A DNA stretch of 64,000 nt from Rhabditoides inermis (taxonomy: Eukaryota > Nematoda > Chromadorea > Rhabditida > Rhabditidae). The position numbers and the translations under genes are program-made. Below the pieces are notes generated by a model. That model searched no databases and was not told the origin of the DNA. It saw only the letters and a program-made list of their open reading frames with translations. Shown here in pieces: positions 47,601-60,331 of the stretch. Location: positions 456,001-520,000 of the forward strand of contig CAWZYM010000318.1 in NCBI GenBank assembly GCA_963966185.1, given 5' to 3'. Every line of letters begins with the position of its first letter. Position 1 is the first letter of the stretch.

Positions 47601-50600
47601 GGCTCCTAAAAACTGTTCGGTTTTCCGGCAAATCAATAATGAAGTTGTCTGAAGTAGAAAGAAGACGAGTGCAAAGAGTGATACAGTGGTCAGACTGTTG
47701 TCTAGTGGTTTGCAGAGAATTCCCCAACTCACCTGAAACGTGTGATATATGTACATGTTCACAACTGTCGAACTGTTGTAAACGACTGAGACGATACGGT
47801 AATGCGTCCTTTACTCGTTTTTGACACCTCACAAACTACTTTGGACCACACATGATCTCTGTAGCAAAGACAGAGTCTTTAAAATGAGCGCGGAATTGGC
47901 GAGCCGAATATTGTCCGGAACAAAATGAATATTCGGCCTTTTTATCCGGCTCCTAAAAACTGTTCGGTTTTCTTGCAAATCAATAATGAAGTTGTCTGAA
48001 GTAGAAAGAAGACCACCAACTAGACAACCACTAGACAACAGTCTGACCAGAGTGAGACAGTGGTCAGACTGTTGTCTAGTGGTTTGCAGAAAATTCCCCA
48101 ACTCACCTGAAACGTGTGATATACATGTTCACAACTGCCGAACTGTTGTAAACGACTGAGACGATACGGTAATGCGTCCTTTTCTCGTTTTTGACACCTC
48201 ACAAACTACTTTGGACCACACATGATCTCTGTAGCAAAGACAGAGTCTTTAAAATGAGCGCGGATTTGGCGAGCCGAATATTGTCCGGAACAAAATTAAT
48301 ATTCGGCCCTTTTATCCGGCTCCTAAAAACTGTTCGGTTTTCCTGCAAATCACTAATGAAGTTGTCTGAAGTAGAAAAAAGACGAGTGCAAAGAGTGAGA
48401 CAGTGGTCAGACTGTTGTCTAGTGGTTTGCAGAGAATTCCCCAACTCACCTGAAACGTGTGATATACATGTTCACAACTGCCGAACTGTTGTAAACGACT
48501 GAGACGATACGGTAATGCGTCCTTTTTTCGTTTTTGACACCTCACAAACTACTTTGGACCACACATGATCTCTGTAGCAAAGACAGAGTCTTTAAAATGA
48601 GCGCGGATTTGGCGAGCCGAATATTGTCCGAAACAAAATTATTATTCGGCCCTTTTATCCGGCTCCTAAAAACTGTTCGGTTTTCCGGCAAATCAATAAT
48701 GAAGTTGTCTGAAGTAGAAAGAAGACGAGTGCAAAGAGTGATACAGTGGTCAGACTGTTGTCTAGTGGTTTGCAGAGAATTCCCCAACTCACCTGAAACG
48801 TGTGATATATGTACATGTTCACAACTGTCGAACTGTTGTAAACGACTGAGACGATACGGTATTGCGTCCTTTTCTCGTTTTTGACACCTCACAAACTACT
48901 TTGGACCACACATGATCTCTGTAGCAAAGACAGAGTCTTTAAAATGAGCGCGGAATTGGCGAGCCGAATATTGTCCGGAACAAAATGAATATTCGGCCTT
49001 TTTATCCGGCTCCTAAAAACTGTTCGGTTTTCTTGCAAATCAATAATGAAGTTGTCTGAAGTAGAAAGAAGACCACCAACTAGACAACCACTAGACAACA
49101 GTCTGACCAGAGTGAGACAGTGGTCAGACTGTTGTCTAGTGGTTTGCAGAAAATTCCCCAACTCACCTGAAACGTGTGATATACATGTTCACAACTGCCG
49201 AACTGTTGTAAACGACTGAGACGATGCGGTAATGCGTCCTTTTCTCGTTTTTGACACCTCACAAACTACTTTGGACCACACATGATCTCTGTAGCAAAGA
49301 CAGAGTCTTTAAAATGAGCGCGGATTTGGCGAGCCGAATATTGTCCGGAACAAAATTAATATTCGGCCCTTTTATCCGGCTCCTAAAAACTGTTCGGTTT
49401 TCCGGCAAATCAATAATGAAGTTGTCTGAAGTAGAAAGAAGACGAGTGCAAAGAGTGAGTCAGTGGTCAGACTGTTGTCTAGTGGTTTGCAGAGAATTCC
49501 CCAACTCACCTGAAACGTGTGATATACATGTTCACAACTGCCGAACTGTTGTAAACGACTGAGACGATACGGTATTGCGTCCTTTCCTCGTTTTTGACAC
49601 CTCACAAACTACTTTGGATCACACATGATCTCTGTAGCAAAGACCGAGTCTTTAAAATGAGCGCGGATTTGGCGAGCCGAATATTGTCCGGAACAAAATT
49701 AATTTTCGGCCCTTTTATCCGGCTCCTAAAAACTGTATCCGGCAAATCAATAATAAAGTTGTCTGAAGTAGAAAGAAGACGAGTGCAAAGAGTGAGACAG
49801 TGGTCAGACTGTTGTCTAGTGGTTTGCAGAGAATTCCCCAACTCACCTGTAACGTGTGTTATATGTACATGTTCACAACTGCCGAACTGTTGTAAACGAC
49901 TGAGACGATACGGTATTGCGTCCTTTTCTCGTTTTTGACACCTCACAAACTACTTTGGACCACACATGATCTCTGTAGCAAAGACAGAGTCTTTAAAATG
50001 AGCGCGGAATTGGCGAGCCGAATATTGTCCGGAACAAAATGAATATTCGGCCTTTTTATCCGGCTCCTAAAAACTGTTCGGTTTTCTTGCAAATCAATAA
50101 TGAAGTTGTCTGAAGTAGAAAGAAGACCACCAACTAGACAACCACTAGACAACAGTCTGACCAGAGTGAGACAGTGGTCAGACTGTTGTCTAGTGGTTTG
50201 CAGAAAATTCCCCAACTCACCTGAAACGTGTGATATACATGTTCACAACTGCCGAACTGTTGTAAACGACTGAGACGATACGGTAATGCGTCCTTTTCTC
50301 GTTTTTGACACCTCACAAACTACTTTGGACCACACATGATCTCTGTAGCAAAGACAGAGTCTTAAAAATGAGCGCGGATTTGGCGAGCCGAATATTGTCC
50401 GGAACAAAATTAATATTCGGCCCTTTTATCCGGCTCCTAAAAACTGTTCGGTTTTCCTGCAAATCAATAATGAAGTTGTCTGAAGTAGAAAAAAGACGAG
50501 TGCAAAGAGTGAGACAGTGGTCAGACTGTTGTCTAGTGGTTTGCAGAGAATTCCCCAACTCACCTGAAACGTGTGATATACATGTTCACAACTGCCGAAC

Positions 50601-53600
50601 TGTTGTAAACGACTGAGACGATACGGTAATGCGTCCTTTTCTCGTTTTTGACACCTCACAAACTACTTTGGACCACACATGATCTCTGTAGCAAAGACAG
50701 AGTCTTTAAAATGAGCGCGGATTTGGCGAGCCGAATATTGTCCGGAACAAAATTAATATTCGGCCCTTTTATCCGGCTCCTAAAAACTGTTCGGTTTTCC
50801 TGCAAATCACTAATGAAGTTGTCTGAAGTAGAAAAAAGACGAGTGCAAAGAGTGAGACAGTGGTCAGACTGTTGTCTAGTGGTTTGCAGAGAATTCCCCA
50901 ACTCACCTGAAACGTGTGATATACATGTTCACAACTGCCGAACTGTTGTAAACGACTGAGACGATACGGTAATGCGTCCTTTTTTCGTTTTTGACACCTC
51001 ACAAACTACTTTGGACCACACATGATCTCTGTAGCAAAGACAGAGTCTTTAAAATGAGCGCGGATTTGGCGAGCCGAATATTGTCCGAAACAAAATTATT
51101 ATTCGGCCCTTTTATCCGGCTCCTAAAAACTGTTCGGTTTTCCGGCAAATCAATAATGAAGTTGTCTGAAGTAGAAAGAAGACGAGTGCAAAGAGTGATA
51201 CAGTGGTCAGACTGTTGTCTAGTGGTTTGCAGAGAATTCCCCAACTCACCTGAAACGTGTGATATATGTACATGTTCACAACTGTCGAACTGTTGTAAAC
51301 GACTGAGACGATACGGTATTGCGTCCTTTTCTCGTTTTTGACACCTCACAAACTACTTTGGACCACACATGATCTCTGTAGCAAAGACAGAGTCTTTAAA
51401 ATGAGCGCGGAATTGGCGAGCCGAATATTGTCCGGAACAAAATGAATATTCGGCCTTTTTATCCGGCTCCTAAAAACTGTTCGGTTTTCTTGCAAATCAA
51501 TAATGAAGTTGTCTGAAGTAGAAAGAAGACCACCAACTAGACAACCACTAGACAACAGTCTGACCAGAGTGAGACAGTGGTCAGACTGTTGTCTAGTGGT
51601 TTGCAGAAAATTCCCCAACTCACCTGAAACGTGTGATATACATGTTCACAACTGCCGAACTGTTGTAAACGACTGAGACGATGCGGTAATGCGTCCTTTT
51701 CTCGTTTTTGACACCTCACAAACTACTTTGGACCACACATGATCTCTGTAGCAAAGACAGAGTCTTTAAAATGAGCGCGGATTTGGCGAGCCGAATATTG
51801 TCCGGAACAAAATTAATATTCGGCCCTTTTATCCGGCTCCTAAAAACTGTTCGGTTTTCCGGCAAATCAATAATGAAGTTGTCTGAAGTAGAAAGAAGAC
51901 GAGTGCAAAGAGTGAGTCAGTGGTCAGACTGTTGTCTAGTGGTTTGCAGAGAATTCCCCAACTCACCTGAAACGTGTGATATACATGTTCACAACTGCCG
52001 AACTGTTGTAAACGACTGAGACGATACGGTATTGCGTCCTTTCCTCGTTTTTGACACCTCACAAACTACTTTGGATCACACATGATCTCTGTAGCAAAGA
52101 CCGAGTCTTTAAAATGAGCGCGGATTTGGCGAGCCGAATATTGTCCGGAACAAAATTAATTTTCGGCCCTTTTATCCGGCTCCTAAAAACTGTATCCGGC
52201 AAATCAATAATAAAGTTGTCTGAAGTAGAAAGAAGACGAGTGCAAAGAGTGAGACAGTGGTCAGACTGTTGTCTAGTGGTTTGCAGAGAATTCCCCAACT
52301 CACCTGTAACGTGTGTTATATGTACATGTTCACAACTGCCGAACTGTTGTAAACGACTGAGACGATACGGTATTGCGTCCTTTTCTCGTTTTTGACACCT
52401 CACAAACTACTTTGGACCACACATGATCTCTGTAGCAAAGACAGAGTCTTTAAAATGAGCGCGGAATTGGCGAGCCGAATATTGTCCGGAACAAAATGAA
52501 TATTCGGCCTTTTTATCCGGCTCCTAAAAACTGTTCGGTTTTCTTGCAAATCAATAATGAAGTTGTCTGAAGTAGAAAGAAGACCACCAACTAGACAACC
52601 ACTAGACAACAGTCTGACCAGAGTGAGACAGTGGTCAGACTGTTGTCTAGTGGTTTGCAGAAAATTCCCCAACTCACCTGAAACGTGTGATATACATGTT
52701 CACAACTGCCGAACTGTTGTAAACGACTGAGACGATACGGTAATGCGTCCTTTTCTCGTTTTTGACACCTCACAAACTACTTTGGACCACACATGATCTC
52801 TGTAGCAAAGACAGAGTCTTTAAAATGAGCGCGGATTTGGCGAGCCGAATATTGTCCGGAACAAAATTAATATTCGGCCCTTTTATCCGGCTCCTAAAAA
52901 CTGTTCGGTTTTCCTGCAAATCAATAATGAAGTTGTCTGAAGTAGAAAAAAGACGAGTGCAAAGAGTGAGACAGTGGTCAGACTGTTGTCTAGTGGTTTG
53001 CAGAGAATTCCCCAACTCACCTGAAACGTGTGATATACATGTTCACAACTGCCGAACTGTTGTAAACGACTGAGACGATACGGTAATGCGTCCTTTTTTC
53101 GTTTTTGACACCTCACAAACTACTTTGGACCACACATGATCTCTGTAGCAAAGACAGAGTCTTTAAAATGAGCGCGGATTTGGCGAGCCGAATATTGTCC
53201 GAAACAAAATTATTATTCGGCCCTTTTATCCGGCTCCTAAAAACTGTTCGGTTTTCCGGCAAATCAATAATGAAGTTGTCTGAAGTAGAAAGAAGACGAG
53301 TGCAAAGAGTGATACAGTGGTCAGACTGTTGTCTAGTGGTTTGCAGAGAATTCCCCAACTCACCTGAAACGTGTGATATATGTACATGTTCACAACTGTC
53401 GAACTGTTGTAAACGACTGAGACGATACGGTAATGCGTCCTTTACTCGTTTTTGACACCTCACAAACTACTTTGGACCACACATGATCTCTGTAGCAAAG
53501 ACAGAGTCTTTAAAATGAGCGCGGATTTGGCGAGCCGAATATTGTCCGGAACAAAATTAATATTCGGCCCTTTTATCAGGCTCCTAAAAACTGTTCGGTG

Positions 53601-54138
53601 TTCCGGCAAATCAATAATGAAGTTTTCTGAAGTAGAAAGTAGACGAGTGTAAAGAGTGAGACAGTGGTCAGACTGTTGTCTAGTGGTTTGCAGAAAATTC
53701 CCCAACTCACCTGAAACGTGTGATATACATGTTCACAACTGCCGAACTGTTGTAAACGACTGAGACGATACGGTAATGCGTCCTTTTCTCGTTGTTGACA
53801 CCTCACAAACTACTTTGGACCACATATGATCTCTGTAGCAAAGACAGAGTCTTTAAAATGAGCGCGGATTTGGCGAGCCGAATATTGTCCGGAACAAAAT
53901 TAATATTCGGCCCTTTTATCCGGCTCCTAAAAACTGTTCGGTTTTCCGGCAAATCAATAATGAAGTTGTCTGAAGTAGAAAGAAGACGAGTGCAAAGAGT
54001 AAGACAGTGGTCAGACTGTTGTCTAGTGGTTTGCAGAGAATTCCCCAACTCACCTGAAACGTGTGTTATACATGTTCACAACTGCCGAACTGTTGTAAAC
54101 GACTGAGACGATACGGTAATGCGTCCTTTTTTTCGTTT

Positions 54139-54855
54139 TTGACACCTCACAAACTACTTTGGACCACACATGATCTCTGTAGCAAAGACAGAGTCTTTAA
54201 AATGAGCGCGGATTTGGCGAGCCGAATATTGTCCGGAACAAAATTAATATTCGGCCCTTTTATCCGGCTCCTAAAAACTGTTCGGTTTTCCGGCAAATCA
54301 ATAATGAAGTTGTCTGAAGTAGAAAGAAGACCACCAACTAGACAACCACTAGACAACAGTCTGACCAGAGTGAGACAGTGGTCAGACTGTTGTCTAGTGG
54401 TTTGCAGAGAAGTCCCCAACTCACCTGAAACGTGTGATATACATGTTCACAACTGCCGAACTGTTGTAAACGACTGAGACGATACGGTAATGCGTCCTTT
54501 TCTCGTTGTTGACACCTCACAAACTACTTTGGACCACATATGATCTCTGTAGCAAAGACAGAGTCTTTAAAATGAGCGCGGATTTGGCGAGCCGAATATT
54601 GTCCGGAACAAAATTAATATTCGGCCCTTTTATCCGGCTCCCAAAAACTGTTCGGTTTTCCGGCAAATCAATAATGAAGTTGTCTGAAGTAGAAAGAAGA
54701 CGAGTGCAAAGAGTGATACAGTGGTCAGACTGTTGTCTAGTGGTTTGCAGAGAATTCCCCAACTCACCTGAAACGTGTGATATATGTACATGTTCACAAC
54801 TGTCGAACTGTTGTAAACGACTGAGACGATGCGGTAATGCGTCCTTTACTCGTTT
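54139..54855 (+). repeat. Hybrid monomers H/A and G/E
   Basis: The monomer at 54,139 follows G and has the head and normal ttttccggcaaatc of other types, but it carries the A-type inverted duplication and an agtcccc variant (gagaagtccc). The next, at 54,509, begins as G (ccacatatg after gttgttgac) and ends as E (gtgatacag, ctgtcgaac, tttactcg). Both mark exchange points between HOR variants. Confidence 0.75.
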
Positions 54856-57800
54856 TTGACACCTCACAAACTACTTTGGACCACACATGATCTCTGTAGC
54901 AAAGACAGAGTCTTTAAAATGAGCGCGGAATTGGCGAGCCGAATATTGTCCGGAACAAAATGAATATTCGGCCTTTTTATCCGGCTCCTAAAAACTGTTC
55001 GGTTTTCTTGCAAATCAATAATGAAGTTGTCTGAAGTAGAAAGAAGACCACCAACTAGACAACCACTAGACAACAGTCTGACCAGAGTGAGACAGTGGTC
55101 AGACTGTTGTCTAGTGGTTTGCAGAAAATTCCCCAACTCACCTGAAACGTGTGATATACATGTTCACAACTGCCGAACTGTTGTAAACGACTGAGACGAT
55201 ACGGTAATGCGTCCTTTTCTCGTTTTTGACACCTCACAAACTACTTTGGACCACACATGATCTCTGTAGCAAAGACAGAGTCTTTAAAATGAGCGCGGAT
55301 TTGGCGAGCCGAATATTGTCCGGAACAAAATTAATATTCGGCCCTTTTATCCGGCTCCTAAAAACTGTTCGGTTTTCCTGCAAATCACTAATGAAGTTGT
55401 CTGAAGTAGAAAAAAGACGAGTGCAAAGAGTGAGACAGTGGTCAGACTGTTGTCTAGTGGTTTGCAGAGAATTCCCCAACTCACCTGAAACGTGTGATAT
55501 ACATGTTCACAACTGCCGAACTGTTGTAAACGACTGAGACGATACGGTAATGCGTCCTTTTTTCGTTTTTGACACCTCACAAACTACTTTGGACCACACA
55601 TGATCTCTGTAGCAAAGACAGAGTCTTTAAAATGAGCGCGGATTTGGCGAGCCGAATATTGTCCGAAACAAAATTATTATTCGGCCCTTTTATCCGGCTC
55701 CTAAAAACTGTTCGGTTTTCCGGCAAATCAATAATGAAGTTGTCTGAAGTAGAAAGAAGACGAGTGCAAAGAGTGATACAGTGGTCAGACTGTTGTCTAG
55801 TGGTTTGCAGAGAATTCCCCAACTCACCTGAAACGTGTGATATACATGTTCACAACTGCCAAACTGTTGTAAACGACTGAGACGATACGGTATTGCGTCC
55901 TTTTCTCGTTTTTGACACCTCACAAACTACTTTGGACCACACATGATCTCTGTAGCAAAGACAGAGTCTTTAAAATGAGCGCGGAATTGGCGAGCCGAAT
56001 ATTGTCCGGAACAAAATGAATATTCGGCCTTTTTATCCGGCTCCTAAAAACTGTTCGGTTTTCTTGCAAATCAATAATGAAGTTGTCTGAAGTAGAAAGA
56101 AGACCACCAACTAGACAACCACTAGACAACAGTCTGACCAGAGTGAGACAGTGGTCAGACTGTTGTCTAGTGGTTTGCAGAAAATTCCCCAACTCACCTG
56201 AAACGTGTGATATACATGTTCACAACTGCCGAACTGTTGTAAACGACTGAGACGATGCGGTAATGCGTCCTTTTCTCGTTTTTGACACCTCACAAACTAC
56301 TTTGGACCACACATGATCTCTGTAGCAAAGACAGAGTCTTTAAAATGAGCGCGGATTTGGCGAGCCGAATATTGTCCGGAACAAAATTAATATTCGGCCC
56401 TTTTATCCGGCTCCTAAAAACTGTTCGGTTTTCCGGCAAATCAATAATGAAGTTGTCTGAAGTAGAAAGAAGACGAGTGCAAAGAGTGAGTCAGTGGTCA
56501 GACTGTTGTCTAGTGGTTTGCAGAGAATTCCCCAACTCACCTGAAACGTGTGATATACATGTTCACAACTGCCGAACTGTTGTAAACGACTGAGACGATA
56601 CGGTATTGCGTCCTTTCCTCGTTTTTGACACCTCACAAACTACTTTGGATCACACATGATCTCTGTAGCAAAGACCGAGTCTTTAAAATGAGCGCGGATT
56701 TGGCGAGCCGAATATTGTCCGGAACAAAATTAATTTTCGGCCCTTTTATCCGGCTCCTAAAAACTGTATCCGGCAAATCAATAATAAAGTTGTCTGAAGT
56801 AGAAAGAAGACGAGTGCAAAGAGTGAGACAGTGGTCAGACTGTTGTCTAGTGGTTTGCAGAGAATTCCCCAACTCACCTGTAACGTGTGTTATATGTACA
56901 TGTTCACAACTGCCGAACTGTTGTAAACGACTGAGACGATACGGTATTGCGTCCTTTTCTCGTTTTTGACACCTCACAAACTACTTTGGACCACACATGA
57001 TCTTTGTAGCAAAGACAGAGTCTTTAAAATGAGCGCGGAATTGGCGAGCCGAATATTGTCCGGAACAAAATGAATATTCGGCCTTTTTATCCGGCTCCTA
57101 AAAACTGTTCGGTTTTCTTGCAAATCAATAATGAAGTTGTCTGAAGTAGAAAGAAGACCACCAACTAGACAACCACTAGACAACAGTCTGACCAGAGTGA
57201 GACAGTGGTCAGACTGTTGTCTAGTGGTTTGCAGAAAATTCCCCAACTCACCTGAAACGTGTGATATACATGTTCACAACTGCCGAACTGTTGTAAACGA
57301 CTGAGACGATACGGTAATGCGTCCTTTTCTCGTTTTTGACACCTCACAAACTACTTTGGACCACACATGATCTCTGTAGCAAAGACAGAGTCTTTAAAAT
57401 GAGCGCGGATTTGGCGAGCCGAATATTGTCCGGAACAAAATTAATATTCGGCCCTTTTATCCGGCTCCTAAAAACTGTTCGGTTTTCCTGCAAATCAATA
57501 ATGAAGTTGTCTGAAGTAGAAAAAAGACGAGTGCAAAGAGTGAGACAGTGGTCAGACTGTTGTCTAGTGGTTTGCAGAGAATTCCCCAACTCACCTGAAA
57601 CGTGTGATATATGTACATGTTCACAACTGTCGAACTGTTGTAAACGACTGAGACGATACGGTAATGCGTCCTTTACTCGTTTTTGACACCTCACAAACTA
57701 CTTTGGACCACACATGATCTCTGTAGCAAAGACAGAGTCTTTAAAATGAGCGCGGATTTGGCGAGCCGAATATTGTCCGGAACAAAATTAATATTCGGCC

Positions 57801-58638
57801 CTTTTATCAGGCTCCTAAAAACTGTTCGGTGTTCCGGCAAATCAATAATGAAGTTTTCTGAAGTAGAAAGTAGACGAGTGTAAAGAGTGAGACAGTGGTC
57901 AGACTGTTGTCTAGTGGTTTGCAGAAAATTCCCCAACTCACCTGAAACGTGTGATATACATGTTCACAACTGCCGAACTGTTGTAAACGACTGAGACGAT
58001 ACGGTAATGCGTCCTTTTCTCGTTGTTGACACCTCACAAACTACTTTGGACCACATATGATCTCTGTAGCAAAGACAGAGTCTTTAAAATGAGCGCGGAT
58101 TTGGCGAGCCGAATATTGTCCGGAACAAAATTAATATTCGGCCCTTTTATCCGGCTCCTAAAAACTGTTCGGTTTTCCGGCAAATCAATAATGAAGTTGT
58201 CTGAAGTAGAAAGAAGACGAGTGCAAAGAGTAAGACAGTGGTCAGACTGTTGTCTAGTGGTTTGCAGAGAATTCCCCAACTCACCTGAAACGTGTGTTAT
58301 ACATGTTCACAACTGCCGAACTGTTGTAAACGACTGAGACGATACGGTAATGCGTCCTTTTTTTTCGTTTTTGACACCTCACAAACTACTTTGGACCACA
58401 CATGATCTCTGTAGCAAAGACAGAGTCTTTAAAATGAGCGCGGATTTGGCGAGCCGAATATTGTCCGGAACAAAATTAGTATTCGGCCCTTTTATCCGGC
58501 TCCTAAAAACTGTTCGGTTTTCCGGCAAATCAATAATGAAGTTGTCTGAAGTAGAAAGAAGACGAGTGCAAAGAGTGAGACAGTGGTCAGACTGTTGTCT
58601 AGTGGTTTGCAGAGAATTCCCCAACTCACCTGTAACGT

Positions 58639-58647
58639 GTGTTATAT
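58639..58647. repeat. Target-site duplication, left (gtgttatat)
   Basis: This nine-base copy of satellite sequence precedes the transposon and matches 59,199-59,207. Confidence 0.85.
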
Positions 58648-59198
58648 TAGGGACCACAATGAGATTTTCAAATATTTGGATATGGTACAGCAATAAATTC
58701 AATAATGTAGTTCATTTCAAGCTGATTTCAAAAATATATAATGTTCAAAGGGTTCATCGTTCACATTGCGCTCTAATTCCGCACGGCGCCGCGCCCCAGA
58801 GTGCGCGCTCACATAGGGAAAGTGCGACATAGGGCGGCTAGATCAAAGCACTGATGACGTCATCGATAGTTAAATAATGAACATATTCGTTTATAATAGT
58901 ACCACTAGGTTTTGTTTGACTGTAATCGATAAGTACTCGATGAATTACGTCTCTTATGTTAGCATTTTTCATTACTCACTTTGAGCGATGGCGGCTAGAT
59001 CAAAGAAATATGACGTCATCGTATCACTTTTTACCGAGTTTAACTACTTTACAGGGTACATGATCCCATAAAAAAGATACCGTTAGAATCAGCGCGAAAT
59101 GGCGAATCGTTCTATGCTAATTAGAGCACGTCATGTGTCCAGTGAGAAAATGTTACATGATTTCGCCGGGCTCTCTGCAACTCACGTTGTGGTTCCTA
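58648..59198. mobile_element. 551 bp non-autonomous DNA transposon (hAT-like ends), copy 1
   Basis: The termini are TAGGGACCACAA and, inverted, TAGGAACCACAA (11 of 12 match; similarity continues weakly as TGAG). The 9 bp gtgttatat flanks both sides (58,639-58,647 and 59,199-59,207). The uninterrupted H monomers read gtgttatatgtacatg once, and removing element plus duplication restores a 347 bp monomer. TAGGG fits the YARNG start of hAT ends, but hAT makes 8 bp duplications, so an 8 bp reading with one unpaired terminal base, or a Mutator-like 9 bp element, remain possible. Inside is a direct repeat beginning ggcggctagatcaaag (58,833 and 58,990), each copy followed by the palindrome TGACGTCA (58,855-58,862; 59,011-59,018). 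No protein is encoded. Confidence 0.88.
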
Positions 59199-59207
59199 GT
59201 GTTATAT
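59199..59207. repeat. Target-site duplication, right (gtgttatat)
   Basis: This nine-base copy follows the transposon; the monomer then continues gtacatgttc as in uninterrupted H monomers. Confidence 0.85.
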
Positions 59208-60331
59208 GTACATGTTCACAACTGCCGAACTGTTGTAAACGACTGAGACGATACGGTATTGCGTCCTTTTCTCGTTTTTGACACCTCACAAACTACTTTG
59301 GACCACACATGATCTCTGTAGCAAAGACAGAGTCTTTAAAATGAGCGCGGAATTGGCGAGCCGAATATTGTCCGGAACAAAATGAATATTCGGCCTTTTT
59401 ATCCGGCTCCTAAAAACTGTTCGGTTTTCTTGCAAATCAATAATGAAGTTGTCTGAAGTAGAAAGAAGACCACCAACTAGACAACCACTAGACAACAGTC
59501 TGACCAGAGTGAGACAGTGGTCAGACTGTTGTCTAGTGGTTTGCAGAAAATTCCCCAACTCACCTGAAACGTGTGATATACATGTTCACAACTGCCGAAC
59601 TGTTGTAAACGACTGAGACGATGCGGTAATGCGTCCTTTTCTCGTTTTTGACACCTCACAAACTACTTTGGACCACACATGATCTCTGTAGCAAAGACAG
59701 AGTCTTTAAAATGAGCGCGGATTTGGCGAGCCGAATATTGTCCGGAACAAAATTAATATTCGGCCCTTTTATCCGGCTCCTAAAAACTGTTCGGTTTTCC
59801 GGCAAATCAATAATGAAGTTGTCTGAAGTAGAAAGAAGACGAGTGCAAAGAGTGAGTCAGTGGTCAGACTGTTGTCTAGTGGTTTGCAGAGAATTCCCCA
59901 ACTCACCTGAAACGTGTGATATACATGTTCACAACTGCCGAACTGTTGTAAACGACTGAGACGATACGGTATTGCGTCCTTTCCTCGTTTTTGACACCTC
60001 ACAAACTACTTTGGATCACACATGATCTCTGTAGCAAAGACCGAGTCTTTAAAATGAGCGCGGATTTGGCGAGCCGAATATTGTCCGGAACAAAATTAAT
60101 TTTCGGCCCTTTTATCCGGCTCCTAAAAACTGTATCCGGCAAATCAATAATAAAGTTGTCTGAAGTAGAAAGAAGACGAGTGCAAAGAGTGAGACAGTGG
60201 TCAGACTGTTGTCTAGTGGTTTGCAGAGAATTCCCCAACTCACCTGTAACGTGTGTTATATGTACATGTTCACAACTGCCGAACTGTTGTAAACGACTGA
60301 GACGATACGGTATTGCGTCCTTTCCTCGTTT

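Larger units (their letters stand above)
56625..60331 (+). repeat. 3,707 bp tandem duplication, copy 1 (contains transposon)
   Basis: The monomer order is C, A, D/E hybrid, F, G, H with the 551 bp transposon, A, B, C. The same order starts again at 60,332. The last C (59,991-60,331) ends with the B-type tail cctttcctcg instead of ccttttctcg, so it is a C/B hybrid. The exchange lies between its last C-specific bases (about 60,268) and the B-specific base at 60,324. Confidence 0.88.

Noticed and set aside
58350..58832. 160-codon frame spanning G/H satellite and the transposon (also at 62,057)
   Set aside because: It is a chance fusion of a satellite frame with transposon sequence. The starts are not ATG-supported and no domain is visible.
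59099..59281. Short 60-codon frame leaving the transposon into satellite (MANRSMLIRARH...)
   Set aside because: It crosses the transposon end and the target duplication into satellite, so it cannot be an ancestral gene of either.
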